Of a stretch of DNA of 64,000 nt, positions 18,786-30,393 are shown one piece after another. Below the pieces are notes generated by a model. The model ran no database searches and was not told the DNA's origin. It saw only the letters and a program-made list of their open reading frames with translations. A program made the position numbers and the translations under genes. Origin of the DNA: Rhodobacter sp. (GTDB lineage: Bacteria > Pseudomonadota > Alphaproteobacteria > Rhodobacterales > Rhodobacteraceae); assembly GCA_016704435.1 (NCBI GenBank), contig JADJAB010000010.1, forward strand, positions 62,001 to 126,000. The letters are read 5' to 3'. How positions within the stretch are numbered: the first letter of the stretch is position 1; every line of letters begins with the position of its first letter.

Positions 18786-18803
18786 CGGCCCTACTCGCCC
18801 AAG

Positions 18804-21558
<2,755 letters not shown>

Positions 21559-21705
21559 AGGGTCGCCCCTTCAAAAATTGGTTGTTCAACAGGCATGTAG
21601 AAAAAGCGGGAAATCCCGCGAGACTCAGTCTAGTCTGGAAAGATAGATTTTGCGACTGTTTTGACAGGGGCGTCAGGTTTTCAGACACCTCGGAGGTTGG
21701 ACCCG
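21559..21705. promoter_or_regulatory. Divergent intergenic region between tssH and ppkA
   Basis: A 147-bp, relatively AT-rich gap that must hold the promoters of both T6SS operons. It contains a small palindrome (GCGGGAAATCCCGC near 21606) and a TTGACA at about 21660, but I could not pair the latter with a convincing -10. A GGAGG lies about 10 nt before the ppkA start. Confidence 0.5.
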
Positions 21706-23862
21706 ATGATTGACGCACTGCCCGGCGATATCTTCCACCGCGGCCAGCTCCTGAACAACACCTATGAGATCGAGGGTGTCCTGGGCCGCGGCGGCACCGG
21801 CGAGGTGTATTGCGCGAAGAACCAGATCTCGGGCCGGATCGTGGCGATCAAGGCGTTGAACGCGCAGTTCTCGGGGCAGGAAGGCTATATCGAGCTGATG
21901 CGCCGCGAAGAGCAGATGCGCGACATCCGCGACGATGCGGTGGTGCGCTACACGGAATGCTCGCGCTCGGATCAGGGCCATGTCTTCCTGGTGATGGACT
22001 ACATCGCCGGCCCGTCGATCGCCGACGAGATGCTGCGGCGGCGGCTGGAGCCGCGCGAGTTGATGATCATCGCGCATCGGGTGGCCGAGGGGCTGGTGGC
22101 AGCGCATGGCCAGGGGATCGTCCACCGCGACCTGTCGCCCGACAACATCATCCTGCGCGACGGCAGCCCGGAAAGGGCGACCATCATCGACTTCGGCATC
22201 GCCAAGGATACCGGCGCGGGCGCGCGCACCATCGTCGGCAACGATTTCGCCGGGAAATACGAATATGCGGCGCCCGAGCAGATGGAGGGCAAGGCAGAGC
22301 CGCGCAGCGACCTTTACGCGCTGGGCGCGCTGCTCTTGGCGGCGTGGAAAGGCCAGGTGCCCTTTGCCGGCATGACTCCCGGCGAGATGATCCGCCGCAA
22401 GCAGGAACGGCTGGATACCGCCGGGGTGCCCGAGCCGCTGAAAGGGCTGATCGACTGGCTTTCCGACCCCGCGATCCCGCATCGTGCGCCTTCGGCGGCA
22501 GCCGTGGTGGAGCAGGTGGGCAAGGCGCTGAAGGGCCCGGCGGTGGACCGCGGCCGGACCGCGCCGCCCACCCGGGCGACGACGCGCCGCGACAAGGTGG
22601 AGAAGAAGCGCTCGGGCGGCGGGGTCATGGTGCTGATGCTGCTGGTGCTTCTGGGCGCGGCGGGCGGCGGGGCGTGGTATGCGGGCCTGCTGGACGGGGC
22701 GATCGAAAAGCTGCGCGCGCAGTTCGAGACGCCCCTGCCGGTGGCCGCGCCCTATGTGATGTCGGCCTCGGTCGGGGGCGGGCTTGCGGTGCCGAAGCTG
22801 GCCGCCAATGCGCCAGACGCCGTGGCGGCCGAGGCGATCCGCGCCGGCTTTGCCGCGCTGGCGGGCAAGCCTGCGGCGGAGGGTGCGGTGACACTGGCCC
22901 AGGGCATGCCGTCCGAGACCTGGGCCGCGGGCGCGGCGGCTGTCTTCGACGCGGCCAGGGGGCTGGAAAGCTGGCGGATCGAGATCTCCGACCTGACGGC
23001 CGGGGTCGGCGGTTTGGCGCCAAGCGTCACCGAGGGCAAGGCGATCCGCGCCGGGCTGGAGATCTGGGCCGGCACCCATGGGTTCACGCTGAAGCTGGAT
23101 CTGGTGAACGGCCCCAGGGTGCTGGACCCCGATGCGGTGCAGAAGGTGCTGGACGACCTGGCAAGCTGCGGCTCGCTGGAACAGGTGGACCCGCCCGCAA
23201 AGGGCTATGAGCTGGGCGCGACAATCACCATCACCGGCAATGCCCTGGACAATGGCCTTGCCGCCGGGCTGGACGCGGCCTTGGCCGACACCATCGGCGA
23301 ACGCAAGGTCAGCTCCGCGATCACTGTCCTGAATGAGGAGCTTTGCGCCGTCCGCCGCGTGTTGCCGCCGCTGCCGACCAATGCGCTTTCGATCTGGATG
23401 GGGCAGGGCGTGACCGGCGAGGCCAATCTGACCGGCGTCTACAAGACCGACGACAACCCGCTGGTGGATGTGCTGATCCCGGCCAACATCCCGTCGGGGA
23501 ACCTGTGGGGAATTGCGGTCGACAATACCGGGAACGTCTTCAACCTGCTGCCGAATGCCAGCTTTGCCGAGACCGACATCTCGAAGCTTGGCATCGTGGA
23601 AGGGGGCACCAGGCGCATCCGGATCGTCTTCAGCGAGAACGAAAAGCGCGCCGACAAGAGACTTCTGACGATGCGCGTGACCAAGGGCGACTACGGAAAG
23701 AGCGAGTTCATGGCCTTTCTGACGGTTGGCGACATGTTCGGCACGCGCCGCCCGAAGGATGAAAGCATCGCCTCCTACGCCGAGGCCCTGGCCGCAACGC
23801 TGGCGGAACGGCCGGGCAACATCATCGGCTTCGCCTCCCGCATCCTTGAATCCCGACCTTGA
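21706..23862 (+). CDS. ppkA: T6SS serine/threonine protein kinase PpkA
   Basis: 718 residues. The kinase domain spans about 15-285: glycine loop GRGGTGEVY, Lys49 in VAIK, catalytic HRD at 140-142, DFG at 162-164, and APE at 189-191. The catalytic loop reads HRDLSPDN, with Ser where most Hanks kinases have Lys. A basic linker and one membrane segment (about 306-328) lead to a large periplasmic domain containing NPLVDVLIPANIPSG and LWGIAVDNTGNVF. PpkA phosphorylates the FHA protein to switch on T6SS assembly and is reversed by PppA, encoded at 45.9 kb. The ATG at 21706 has a GGAGG and is preferred over 21661. It heads the main T6SS operon. Confidence 0.9.
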   Translation: MIDALPGDIFHRGQLLNNTYEIEGVLGRGGTGEVYCAKNQISGRIVAIKALNAQFSGQEGYIELMRREEQMRDIRDDAVVRYTECSRSDQGHVFLVMDYIAGPSIADEMLRRRLEPRELMIIAHRVAEGLVAAHGQGIVHRDLSPDNIILRDGSPERATIIDFGIAKDTGAGARTIVGNDFAGKYEYAAPEQMEGKAEPRSDLYALGALLLAAWKGQVPFAGMTPGEMIRRKQERLDTAGVPEPLKGLIDWLSDPAIPHRAPSAAAVVEQVGKALKGPAVDRGRTAPPTRATTRRDKVEKKRSGGGVMVLMLLVLLGAAGGGAWYAGLLDGAIEKLRAQFETPLPVAAPYVMSASVGGGLAVPKLAANAPDAVAAEAIRAGFAALAGKPAAEGAVTLAQGMPSETWAAGAAAVFDAARGLESWRIEISDLTAGVGGLAPSVTEGKAIRAGLEIWAGTHGFTLKLDLVNGPRVLDPDAVQKVLDDLASCGSLEQVDPPAKGYELGATITITGNALDNGLAAGLDAALADTIGERKVSSAITVLNEELCAVRRVLPPLPTNALSIWMGQGVTGEANLTGVYKTDDNPLVDVLIPANIPSGNLWGIAVDNTGNVFNLLPNASFAETDISKLGIVEGGTRRIRIVFSENEKRADKRLLTMRVTKGDYGKSEFMAFLTVGDMFGTRRPKDESIASYAEALAATLAERPGNIIGFASRILESRP

Positions 23863-23952
23863 CGGGGTGCCGGCCACGTGTAGGTTGTAAGAATCGCATT
23901 CGTCTGCCAATCTTTATCTGATTTCGTTCTATAAATTCGTGGCGCTTCGCTT

Positions 23953-25110
23953 ATGGAAACCGAGCCTTTCCTTGCATCGCTGGACTCTTCGTCGCCGTCC
24001 GGGTCAGACCTGCGGAACGACGCGCGTTTCCATGCCATCGAACACCGTCTCGAAGCGGCCTCGCGCCCGGCGCGTCTGCAACTGATCGAGCAGGGCGGCA
24101 CCGGCGCGGTCGAACTGGACTGGACGGAACTGGGTGATGAGGCACGGGCGCTGGCCGGCAGCGGGCGGGATCTGCGGCTTCTGGTGATCGTGGTGCGGCT
24201 CTGGACCAACGAATACGGGCTGGCCGGGCTGGCCGCAGGGCTCAAGCTGTTGACCGAGACGGTCGCGCAGTACTGGGACAGCCTGCACCCTGCGCTGCGC
24301 CAGGCCGACAGCAAGCGCGAGGCGGCGCTGCGGCGGGTCAATGCGCTGTATCAGTTGCAAAACCCCGATGGCGGCGCGCTGGGTGATCTGGAATTCACGA
24401 CGCTGATGGCGCCGCGCGGGATCGGCGCGATCTCTGGCGGCGATCTGGCGGCGGGCGCGTTGTCGCGTTCGGCTTTCAGCGCCGAGGCGCCGTCGGGTCT
24501 GGGCGAAAAGGAACTTTCCGAACTGATCTCGCGCCATGAGGCGCGGTTGAACCGGGTGACCGCGGCCTGCCGGGCGACGGCGGCCGAACGCCCCGAGGAC
24601 TGGGCGGCGCTGAAAGAGGGCGTCGCTGCGGCGCGGGCCGGCCTTGTGGCGCTGGAAGCCGCCCTTGCGCCGCATGTGACGGAAAATGACGTCGCCGTGC
24701 GTTTCGACGCCCTGGGCAAGTTCCTTGCCCGGATCGGCCAGACCCTGGATGCGGCGGGCGACAGCGCTACCGCCGTGCCGCATTCGGCGCCCCTCTCATC
24801 ACCGGAGGCCCAAGCGATGCCTGCCGACCCTGCGCCCGCCCGTGCCGCCAGCAATGGTGCCGCCCCTGCCGCCGCGATCCCCGGCCAGATCAATACCCGC
24901 CGGGATGTCGAGCGCTGCCTCGATCTGGTGATCGACTTTTACGAACGCACCGAGCCGTCATCGCCGATCCCGCATCTGGCGCGGCGGTTGCGCAAGATGG
25001 TGCCGATGAATTTCATGCAACTGATGGAAGAGATAGCCCCCAGCGGACTGAAGGAATTCCGCGGTGCCGCCGGGGTTTTCGAAGACAAGAACAAATCCGG
25101 GAGAGAATGA
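23953..25110 (+). CDS. tssA: T6SS assembly protein TssA
   Basis: 385 residues. The N-terminal ImpA domain is seen in SSPSGSDLRNDARFHAIE and in LRLLVIVVRLWTNEYGLAGLAAGLKLLTETVAQYWD. An Ala/Pro-rich linker follows (about 275-310). The C-terminal piece (DVERCLDLVIDFYERTEPSSPIPHLARRLRKMVPMNFMQLMEEIAP) is typical of TssA1-type proteins, which cap the baseplate and distal sheath end during tail polymerisation. It follows ppkA after a 90-bp AT-richer gap without an obvious ribosome-binding site, and precedes tssB by 3 bp. Confidence 0.93.
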   Translation: METEPFLASLDSSSPSGSDLRNDARFHAIEHRLEAASRPARLQLIEQGGTGAVELDWTELGDEARALAGSGRDLRLLVIVVRLWTNEYGLAGLAAGLKLLTETVAQYWDSLHPALRQADSKREAALRRVNALYQLQNPDGGALGDLEFTTLMAPRGIGAISGGDLAAGALSRSAFSAEAPSGLGEKELSELISRHEARLNRVTAACRATAAERPEDWAALKEGVAAARAGLVALEAALAPHVTENDVAVRFDALGKFLARIGQTLDAAGDSATAVPHSAPLSSPEAQAMPADPAPARAASNGAAPAAAIPGQINTRRDVERCLDLVIDFYERTEPSSPIPHLARRLRKMVPMNFMQLMEEIAPSGLKEFRGAAGVFEDKNKSGRE

Positions 25111-25113
25111 GCC

Positions 25114-25647
25114 ATGAGCGAGAGCAAGGCCAAAGTCATCGAGAGAAACCGCGCGCCACGGGTGCAGATCGCCTATGACGTGGAGCATTACGGCAGCCCG
25201 ACGACGATCGAGCTGCCCTTCGTCATGGGCGTCATGGCCGACCTTGCCGGGTCGTCCGCGACGCGCGAGGCGCAAAAGACCCCGGCCGACCGCACCTTTG
25301 TCGAGGTCGACGCCGGCCGCTTCAACAAGTTCATGGAGGCGCTCAGCCCGCGCGTGAAGGCGCGGGTCAAGAACACCCTGCCCGCCGCCGAGGGGGCCGA
25401 GGCCGATGAGGAGATGTTCGTCGACCTGTCGTTCAAGAGCATGGGTGATTTCACCCCCGACAAGGTGGCCGAACAGGTGCCCGCGCTGGCCGAGCTGCTG
25501 GCGATGCGCCGCCAGCTCGAGGAGCTTCTGGGTTACATGGACGGCAAGGTGAGTGCCGAAAAGCGCATCGCCCAGCTCTTGCAGAATGAACCCCTTCTGC
25601 AACAGGTGGCCGAAGAGGCGATGAAGTCCGAGGGAGGCAAGGAATAA
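25114..25647 (+). CDS. tssB: T6SS contractile sheath small subunit
   Basis: 177 residues, normal for TssB/VipA. Signature segments are RAPRVQIAYDVEHYGSPTTIELPFVMGVMADL and FVDLSFKSMGDFTPDKVAEQVPAL, with the family ending in LEELLGYMDGKVSAEKRIAQLL. It forms the helical sheath with TssC around the Hcp tube in the cytoplasm. It overlaps tssC by one base at a TAATG, coupling translation of the two subunits in equal amounts. Confidence 0.95.
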   Translation: MSESKAKVIERNRAPRVQIAYDVEHYGSPTTIELPFVMGVMADLAGSSATREAQKTPADRTFVEVDAGRFNKFMEALSPRVKARVKNTLPAAEGAEADEEMFVDLSFKSMGDFTPDKVAEQVPALAELLAMRRQLEELLGYMDGKVSAEKRIAQLLQNEPLLQQVAEEAMKSEGGKE

Positions 25648-27161
25648 TGGCCGATACCGAAAAGGCAAAAGGCGCGCCCGGCGCCGCCGAGGCCCAGGCG
25701 ATCGATCTGGGCGAATTCTCGGACCTGCTGGAAAAGGATTTCCGGGTCCGCGAGGATGACAGCTCCAAGCTGAAGAAGCTGGTGCAGAACCTGGCGCTGG
25801 CGGCCAAGGAAAAATCCGGCACCGCGACGATTTCGGGCAATGCGGTGAAGTCGATCAAGTCGCTGATCGCCGGGATCGACCAGATCCTGACGGTGCAGAT
25901 GAACGAGATCCTGCACGCCCCCGAAGTGCGCCAGATGGAGGGCACCTGGAGGGGCCTGCACTATCTGGTGAACAACACCGAGACCGATGCAAAGCTGAAG
26001 ATCCGCGTCCTGAACATCTCGAAGGACCAGCTGGCCGACCAGCTGGAAGACTTCGAAGGCCAGATGTGGGACCAGTCGCCCGCCTTCAAGAAGCTTTACA
26101 GCGAAGAATACTCGATGTTCGGCGGCGAGCCGTTCGGCGCCATCGTCGGCGCCTATGAGTTCAGCCACCACCCGCGCGACGTCGGGCTGTTGCGCAACCT
26201 GTCGGGCATCTGCGCTTCTGCGCATGCGCCCTTCATCGCGGCGGCGGCGCCACAGCTGTTCCGCATGGAAAGCTGGCAGGAACTGCCCAATCCGCAGGAC
26301 CTGAAACAGATCACCTCGTCGCCCGACTATGCGTCCTGGCAATCGCTGCGCGAGTCCGAGGATGCCCGCTACATCGGCCTGACCATGCCGCGTGTGCTGG
26401 CGCGCCTGCCCTATGGCGCCAACACCGTGCCGGTGAAGGGTTTCGCCTTCGAGGAAGAGATCGACGGCAAGCACGACCATTACGTCTGGATGAACGCGGC
26501 CTTCGCGATGGGCGTGAACATCAACCGCTCTCACAAGCTCTATGGCTGGGGCACCCAGATCCGCGGTGTCGAAAGCGGCGGCACGGTCACCAACCTGCCG
26601 GTGCATGCCTTCCCGACCGACGATGGCAGCGTGGCGATGAAATGCCCGACCGAGATTGCCATCGACGACCGCCGCGAGGCGGAACTGGCGAAACTGGGCA
26701 TGATGCCGATCCTGCACCGCAAGAATACCGACCTTGCGGCCTTCATCGGGGCGCATTCCCTGCAGGACGACGAAACCCGCGCCGGCCGTCTGGTCGACCC
26801 CGACGCGCAGGCGAACGAACGGTTGTCGGCCAACCTGCCCTATCTCTTCCCGGTCAGCCGGTTCGCGCATTACCTGAAGGCCATCGCCCGCGACAAGATC
26901 GGCACGTTCAAGGAACGCGGCGACATGCAGATCTGGCTTTCCGAATGGATCAACCGCTACGTTCTGGCCAATACTTCGATGGCGGACGACAAGGCCAAGG
27001 CAAAACGCCCGCTGGCCATGGCCGAAGTGCAGGTGGACAGCGTCGAGGGCCGGCCGGGCTACTACAACGCCCGCTTCTACCTGCGCCCGCACTACCAACT
27101 GGAAGGCATCAACGCGAGCCTGCGGCTTGTGTCCGAACTGCCTTCGGTCAAGGGCGCCTGA
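25647..27161 (+). CDS. tssC: T6SS contractile sheath large subunit
   Basis: 504 residues. TssC/VipB hallmarks: ILTVQMNEILHAPEVRQMEGTWRGLHYLV, LYSEEYSMFGGEPFGAIVGAYEFSH, ESEDARYIGLTMPRVLARLPYG, the YVWMNAAFAMGVNI segment and the final RPHYQLEGINASLRLVSELP. Encodes the main sheath protomer, which assembles with TssB. The frame is intact with no sign of damage. It ends 122 bp before hcp, a gap that contains a hairpin. Confidence 0.96.
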   Translation: MADTEKAKGAPGAAEAQAIDLGEFSDLLEKDFRVREDDSSKLKKLVQNLALAAKEKSGTATISGNAVKSIKSLIAGIDQILTVQMNEILHAPEVRQMEGTWRGLHYLVNNTETDAKLKIRVLNISKDQLADQLEDFEGQMWDQSPAFKKLYSEEYSMFGGEPFGAIVGAYEFSHHPRDVGLLRNLSGICASAHAPFIAAAAPQLFRMESWQELPNPQDLKQITSSPDYASWQSLRESEDARYIGLTMPRVLARLPYGANTVPVKGFAFEEEIDGKHDHYVWMNAAFAMGVNINRSHKLYGWGTQIRGVESGGTVTNLPVHAFPTDDGSVAMKCPTEIAIDDRREAELAKLGMMPILHRKNTDLAAFIGAHSLQDDETRAGRLVDPDAQANERLSANLPYLFPVSRFAHYLKAIARDKIGTFKERGDMQIWLSEWINRYVLANTSMADDKAKAKRPLAMAEVQVDSVEGRPGYYNARFYLRPHYQLEGINASLRLVSELPSVKGA

Positions 27162-27173
27162 CCCGCGCCCCCG

Positions 27174-27207
27174 GATCGGCGGCCCCGGCAAGGAGGGGGC
27201 CGCGATC
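27174..27207 (+). terminator. Hairpin between tssC and hcp
   Basis: GATCGGCGGCCCC pairs with GGGGCCGCGATC (12 bp, one bulge). There is no T tract, so it is more likely an mRNA-stabilising or attenuating structure than a full terminator. It may let hcp be expressed at a different level from the sheath genes. Confidence 0.45.
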
Positions 27208-27283
27208 ATCGCTTTGAAGACCGTCCGTCCGGAAGGCGGAGACAAGATTTCACGCTGACCCCAACATTTGAAAGGGCAAGACA

Positions 27284-27775
27284 ATGGCTTTTACCGGTTA
27301 TCTGAAGATCGAAGGCATCGACGGCGAATCCAAGCGCGCCGACCACGAGGGCGAGATCGACTGCTACGGCGTCGAGTTCAGCGCCAGCCAGATGAGCAGC
27401 TCCTCCGTCGGCTCGGGCCGCACGCGCGGCCGCGCCACGCTCAGCGACTTCACCTTCCACAAGTGGATGGATGCATCCTCGCCCTACCTGATGCTGGCCT
27501 GCTCCAAGGGCAAATCCTTCAGCGAGATCGTCTTCACGGTGCGCAAGGATTCGGGCGATGCGCATCTGGACTACCTGATCATCACGCTGACCAACTGCAT
27601 CATCTCGGGATACAAGATGGCGCAGAACGCGCCCGAGGCCGGCAGCAGCGAGATGGTCTCGGAGTCGATCGAGATCAGCTACGAGAAGCTGAACTTCAAG
27701 TATGTCGTCCAGTCGGACGACCACTCGAAGGGCGACGAGCACGAGGTCGAGTACGATCTGGTGGCGGCCAAGTAA
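27284..27775 (+). CDS. hcp: T6SS tube protein Hcp
   Basis: 163 residues, the standard Hcp size. Recognisable segments are MAFTGYLKIEGIDGES, HEGEIDCYGVEFSASQ, TFHKWMDASSPYLMLACSKGK and the closing ESIEISYEKLNFKYV. Hcp hexamers stack into the secreted inner tube and can carry small effectors. A purine-rich ribosome-binding site (AAGGG) precedes the ATG. It follows a hairpin-containing gap and precedes tssE by 20 bp. Confidence 0.96.
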   Translation: MAFTGYLKIEGIDGESKRADHEGEIDCYGVEFSASQMSSSSVGSGRTRGRATLSDFTFHKWMDASSPYLMLACSKGKSFSEIVFTVRKDSGDAHLDYLIITLTNCIISGYKMAQNAPEAGSSEMVSESIEISYEKLNFKYVVQSDDHSKGDEHEVEYDLVAAK

Positions 27776-27795
27776 GCCCCTGACGGGAGGCGGAT

Positions 27796-28512
27796 TTGGC
27801 CCAGGGACCGGTCACGGTGACAGCGCGGCGCGAGGCGGTTCAACCCAGCCTCTGGGACCGGCTTGTCGACGACCTGCCGGGACTGGTCAGCGAAACGGAC
27901 CTTCGGCGCCAGGAGATCGGCGCCGAAGTCGGCCCGGAACGGCTGGATCAGATGATCGCGGGCGGGCCGCGCGCCGTCGAACAGGCGCAGGACCTGGACG
28001 AGGCGACCCGGCGCGAGGTCGTTCAATTGCTGGGCCTGTTGACCCGGCGCGCCTTTCTGGAAGAACGCGGCATCGTGGTGACCGCCGACATCCTGCGCGA
28101 GGCGGTCCGCCGCGATCTGGAAGAGCTGTTCGGCATGGAACGCCTGCAGGCCCGCTTTCTGTGGACCGATGGCGAAAGGGGCGGCGCCGAGGACCCGCAG
28201 GATGTGCTGGCCGATTATCCGCATGTCTGCCGGTCGGTGCTGAACTATGGCGTGCCCAGCTTTTCGGGCCGCCGTGCCAAGGATTTCGACCCCGAAGTGC
28301 TGGGCCGCGAATTGCGCGAAGTGGTGGCGGCCTTCGAGCCGCGGCTGAAGCGCGACACCATCCGCGTCACGGTGGATACCGGGTCGAAGGAAGGCCTCAA
28401 GGTCAAGATCGAGGGCGTGCTGATGCTGTCGCCCGTGCCGGAGCGGCTTCGGCTGTCGACCACGATCAACCTTGACAACGGCAATGCCGCCACGCGGATC
28501 GAGGACGCCTGA
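27796..28512 (+). CDS. tssE: T6SS baseplate protein TssE (gp25-like)
   Basis: 238 residues with a TTG start at 27796 and GGAGG 5 nt upstream. The C-terminal half has the gp25 lysozyme-like signature: HVCRSVLNYGVPSFSGR and a late IRVTVD..LKVKIEGVLML segment. It is longer than typical TssE (about 140-180) because of an N-terminal extension containing SLWDRLVDDLPG and a helical region around residues 50-105, so the N-terminal part may be lineage-specific. Baseplate component that joins the sheath to TssF-TssG-TssK. Confidence 0.9.
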   Translation: MAQGPVTVTARREAVQPSLWDRLVDDLPGLVSETDLRRQEIGAEVGPERLDQMIAGGPRAVEQAQDLDEATRREVVQLLGLLTRRAFLEERGIVVTADILREAVRRDLEELFGMERLQARFLWTDGERGGAEDPQDVLADYPHVCRSVLNYGVPSFSGRRAKDFDPEVLGRELREVVAAFEPRLKRDTIRVTVDTGSKEGLKVKIEGVLMLSPVPERLRLSTTINLDNGNAATRIEDA

Positions 28513-28515
28513 GCC

Positions 28516-30393
28516 ATGGACCGGGCATTCCTGAGTTATTACGAGGCGGAACTCGCCCATGTTCGCGACCTCAGCCGCGAGTTTGCGGCGCTGCACCCGA
28601 CCGTGGCGCGCAACCTGTCGCTGGACGCGGTGCCTTGCCCGGACCCCTATGTGGAACGGCTGCTGGAGGGTGTGGCCTATCTGGCCGCCCGCACCCGGCT
28701 GAAGCTGGATGGCGAAAGCCAGCGCCATGTGCGCGGCATCCTGGATGCGCTTTACCCCGATCTGGCCGGCCCGGCGCCTGCCATGTCGACCGTCGTCCTG
28801 CACCCCGGCCCGCAGGTCCTGACCATGGCCGATGGCCATCTGGTCAAGCGTGGCACGCGGCTGGTGGCAGCCTTGCGCGACGGCGTCTCGACCCGCGCGA
28901 CCTATACCACGGCGCAGGACGTGACGTTGTGGCCGGTGGTGCTGGAGGCGGTGGAATACCTGCAGGACCGTGGCGCGCTGTCGGCCGCGGGCGTGCCCGA
29001 GGCGCAGTTGAAGGGCGCCGAGGCCGGGTTGCGGCTGATCTTGCGGCGGCAAGGCGCGGGCGCGCTGGCCGATCTGTCGCTGGACCGGCTGGAGATCGAG
29101 TTTTCCGGCGGCGCCCGCTCGGGCGCGATCTTCGATGCGGTCTTTGCCGCCCCCTTGCCGGTGATCGCCCGCAAGGCCGAGGCGGCGGCCGCCTTCCACA
29201 CCGCGCCGCCGCCCGACCTGGTCGGCGTCCGCGACGACGAGGCGCTGCTGCCGCGCCTGCGCCCGGCCTTCGAAGGCTACCGGCTGATGCGGGAATACTT
29301 CCTGATGCCGGAACGCTTTCACGCGCTGCGGCTGACCGGACTGGCCCCGGCCATCAAGGCCAGTGCGCAGAAGATGGAAATCATCCTGCCGATGGGCCGC
29401 ACGGCCCCCGCCATTGCCGAGGTTTCGGCCAAGGATTTCCGGCTGTTCGCGACGCCGGTCGTCAACCTCTTCGAAAAGGAATGCAACGTCGTCGAGATGG
29501 ACCCCCGCGCCACCGCGCATGTGGTGCATGCCGACCGCACCCGACCGCTGGATTTCGAGATCCACCGCCTGCTGCGCGTCTCGGACGCCGAGGCCGATGG
29601 CCCGCAGACCGACCTGCACCCGCTTTACAGCCCCGCCGCGCAGTCCGGCTCGGGGCTGGTCTACACCACCGAACGCCGCCCCCGCCGCCCCGGCAATGAC
29701 GAGTTGCGCCGCGGCCAGACCCGCACCAGCTATACCGGTGACGACCTGTTCATCTCGGTCGCCCGGCCGGCGGGCGTGCAGCAGACCAAGCCCCTGCGGC
29801 GACTGGACATCCGGGCGCTGGTGTCGAACCGCGACCTGCCGATCTTCGACGACACGCCGAAGCTGACGCTGGACACTGGCGATCCGGTGGCGCGGGTGGA
29901 CCTGGTGGGTGCAATGCGCCGCCCGCGCGGGTCGCTGGTGGCCGGCCTGCCGCAGGTCGGTCGCGACGGCGAGGCGCAACTGGACGATCTGACCTGGCGA
30001 CTGGTCGGGCAATTGTCGCTGAACCATCTGTCGCTGGCCGAGGAAAGCCAGGGCGCCGAACCGCTGCGCGCCATGCTGGAGCTTTATGCCGACCGCGGCG
30101 ATCCGGGACTGGCCCGGCATGTGCGGTCGCTGACCCGCGTGACCTCGGCCCCGGTGATCGAGCGGCTGGACCTGCCCGGCCCGCTGTGCCTGGGCAAGGG
30201 CATCGAGATCACCTTGCATGTCGACGAAGGCCCGCTGTCGGGCGGCAGCGTGCTTTTGCTTTCGGCGCTGCTGTCGCGGCTGTTCGCCCGGCACGCCAGC
30301 ATCAATTCCTTTGTCCGCACCAGGACGCGGCTGCAACAGAAACAGGAGGAGGTGGCATGGCCGATGAGCCTGGGCAACCGAGACCTGATCTAG
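28516..30393 (+). CDS. tssF: T6SS baseplate protein TssF
   Basis: 625 residues. It opens with MDRAFLSYYEAELAHVRDLSREFAALHPTVARNL, the diagnostic TssF N-terminus, and has DPYVERLLEGVAYLAARTRLKLD and the terminal GSVLLLSALLSRLFARHASINSF before the stop. It forms the baseplate wedge with TssG. It begins 3 bp after tssE and its 3' end overlaps tssG by 37 bp, so the two are tightly coupled. Confidence 0.95.
   Translation: MDRAFLSYYEAELAHVRDLSREFAALHPTVARNLSLDAVPCPDPYVERLLEGVAYLAARTRLKLDGESQRHVRGILDALYPDLAGPAPAMSTVVLHPGPQVLTMADGHLVKRGTRLVAALRDGVSTRATYTTAQDVTLWPVVLEAVEYLQDRGALSAAGVPEAQLKGAEAGLRLILRRQGAGALADLSLDRLEIEFSGGARSGAIFDAVFAAPLPVIARKAEAAAAFHTAPPPDLVGVRDDEALLPRLRPAFEGYRLMREYFLMPERFHALRLTGLAPAIKASAQKMEIILPMGRTAPAIAEVSAKDFRLFATPVVNLFEKECNVVEMDPRATAHVVHADRTRPLDFEIHRLLRVSDAEADGPQTDLHPLYSPAAQSGSGLVYTTERRPRRPGNDELRRGQTRTSYTGDDLFISVARPAGVQQTKPLRRLDIRALVSNRDLPIFDDTPKLTLDTGDPVARVDLVGAMRRPRGSLVAGLPQVGRDGEAQLDDLTWRLVGQLSLNHLSLAEESQGAEPLRAMLELYADRGDPGLARHVRSLTRVTSAPVIERLDLPGPLCLGKGIEITLHVDEGPLSGGSVLLLSALLSRLFARHASINSFVRTRTRLQQKQEEVAWPMSLGNRDLI

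Noticed and set aside
27679..30336. 885-codon minus-strand frame across hcp, tssE and tssF
   Set aside because: Antisense shadow of three well-recognised T6SS genes; composition typical of reverse-frame GC-rich noise.
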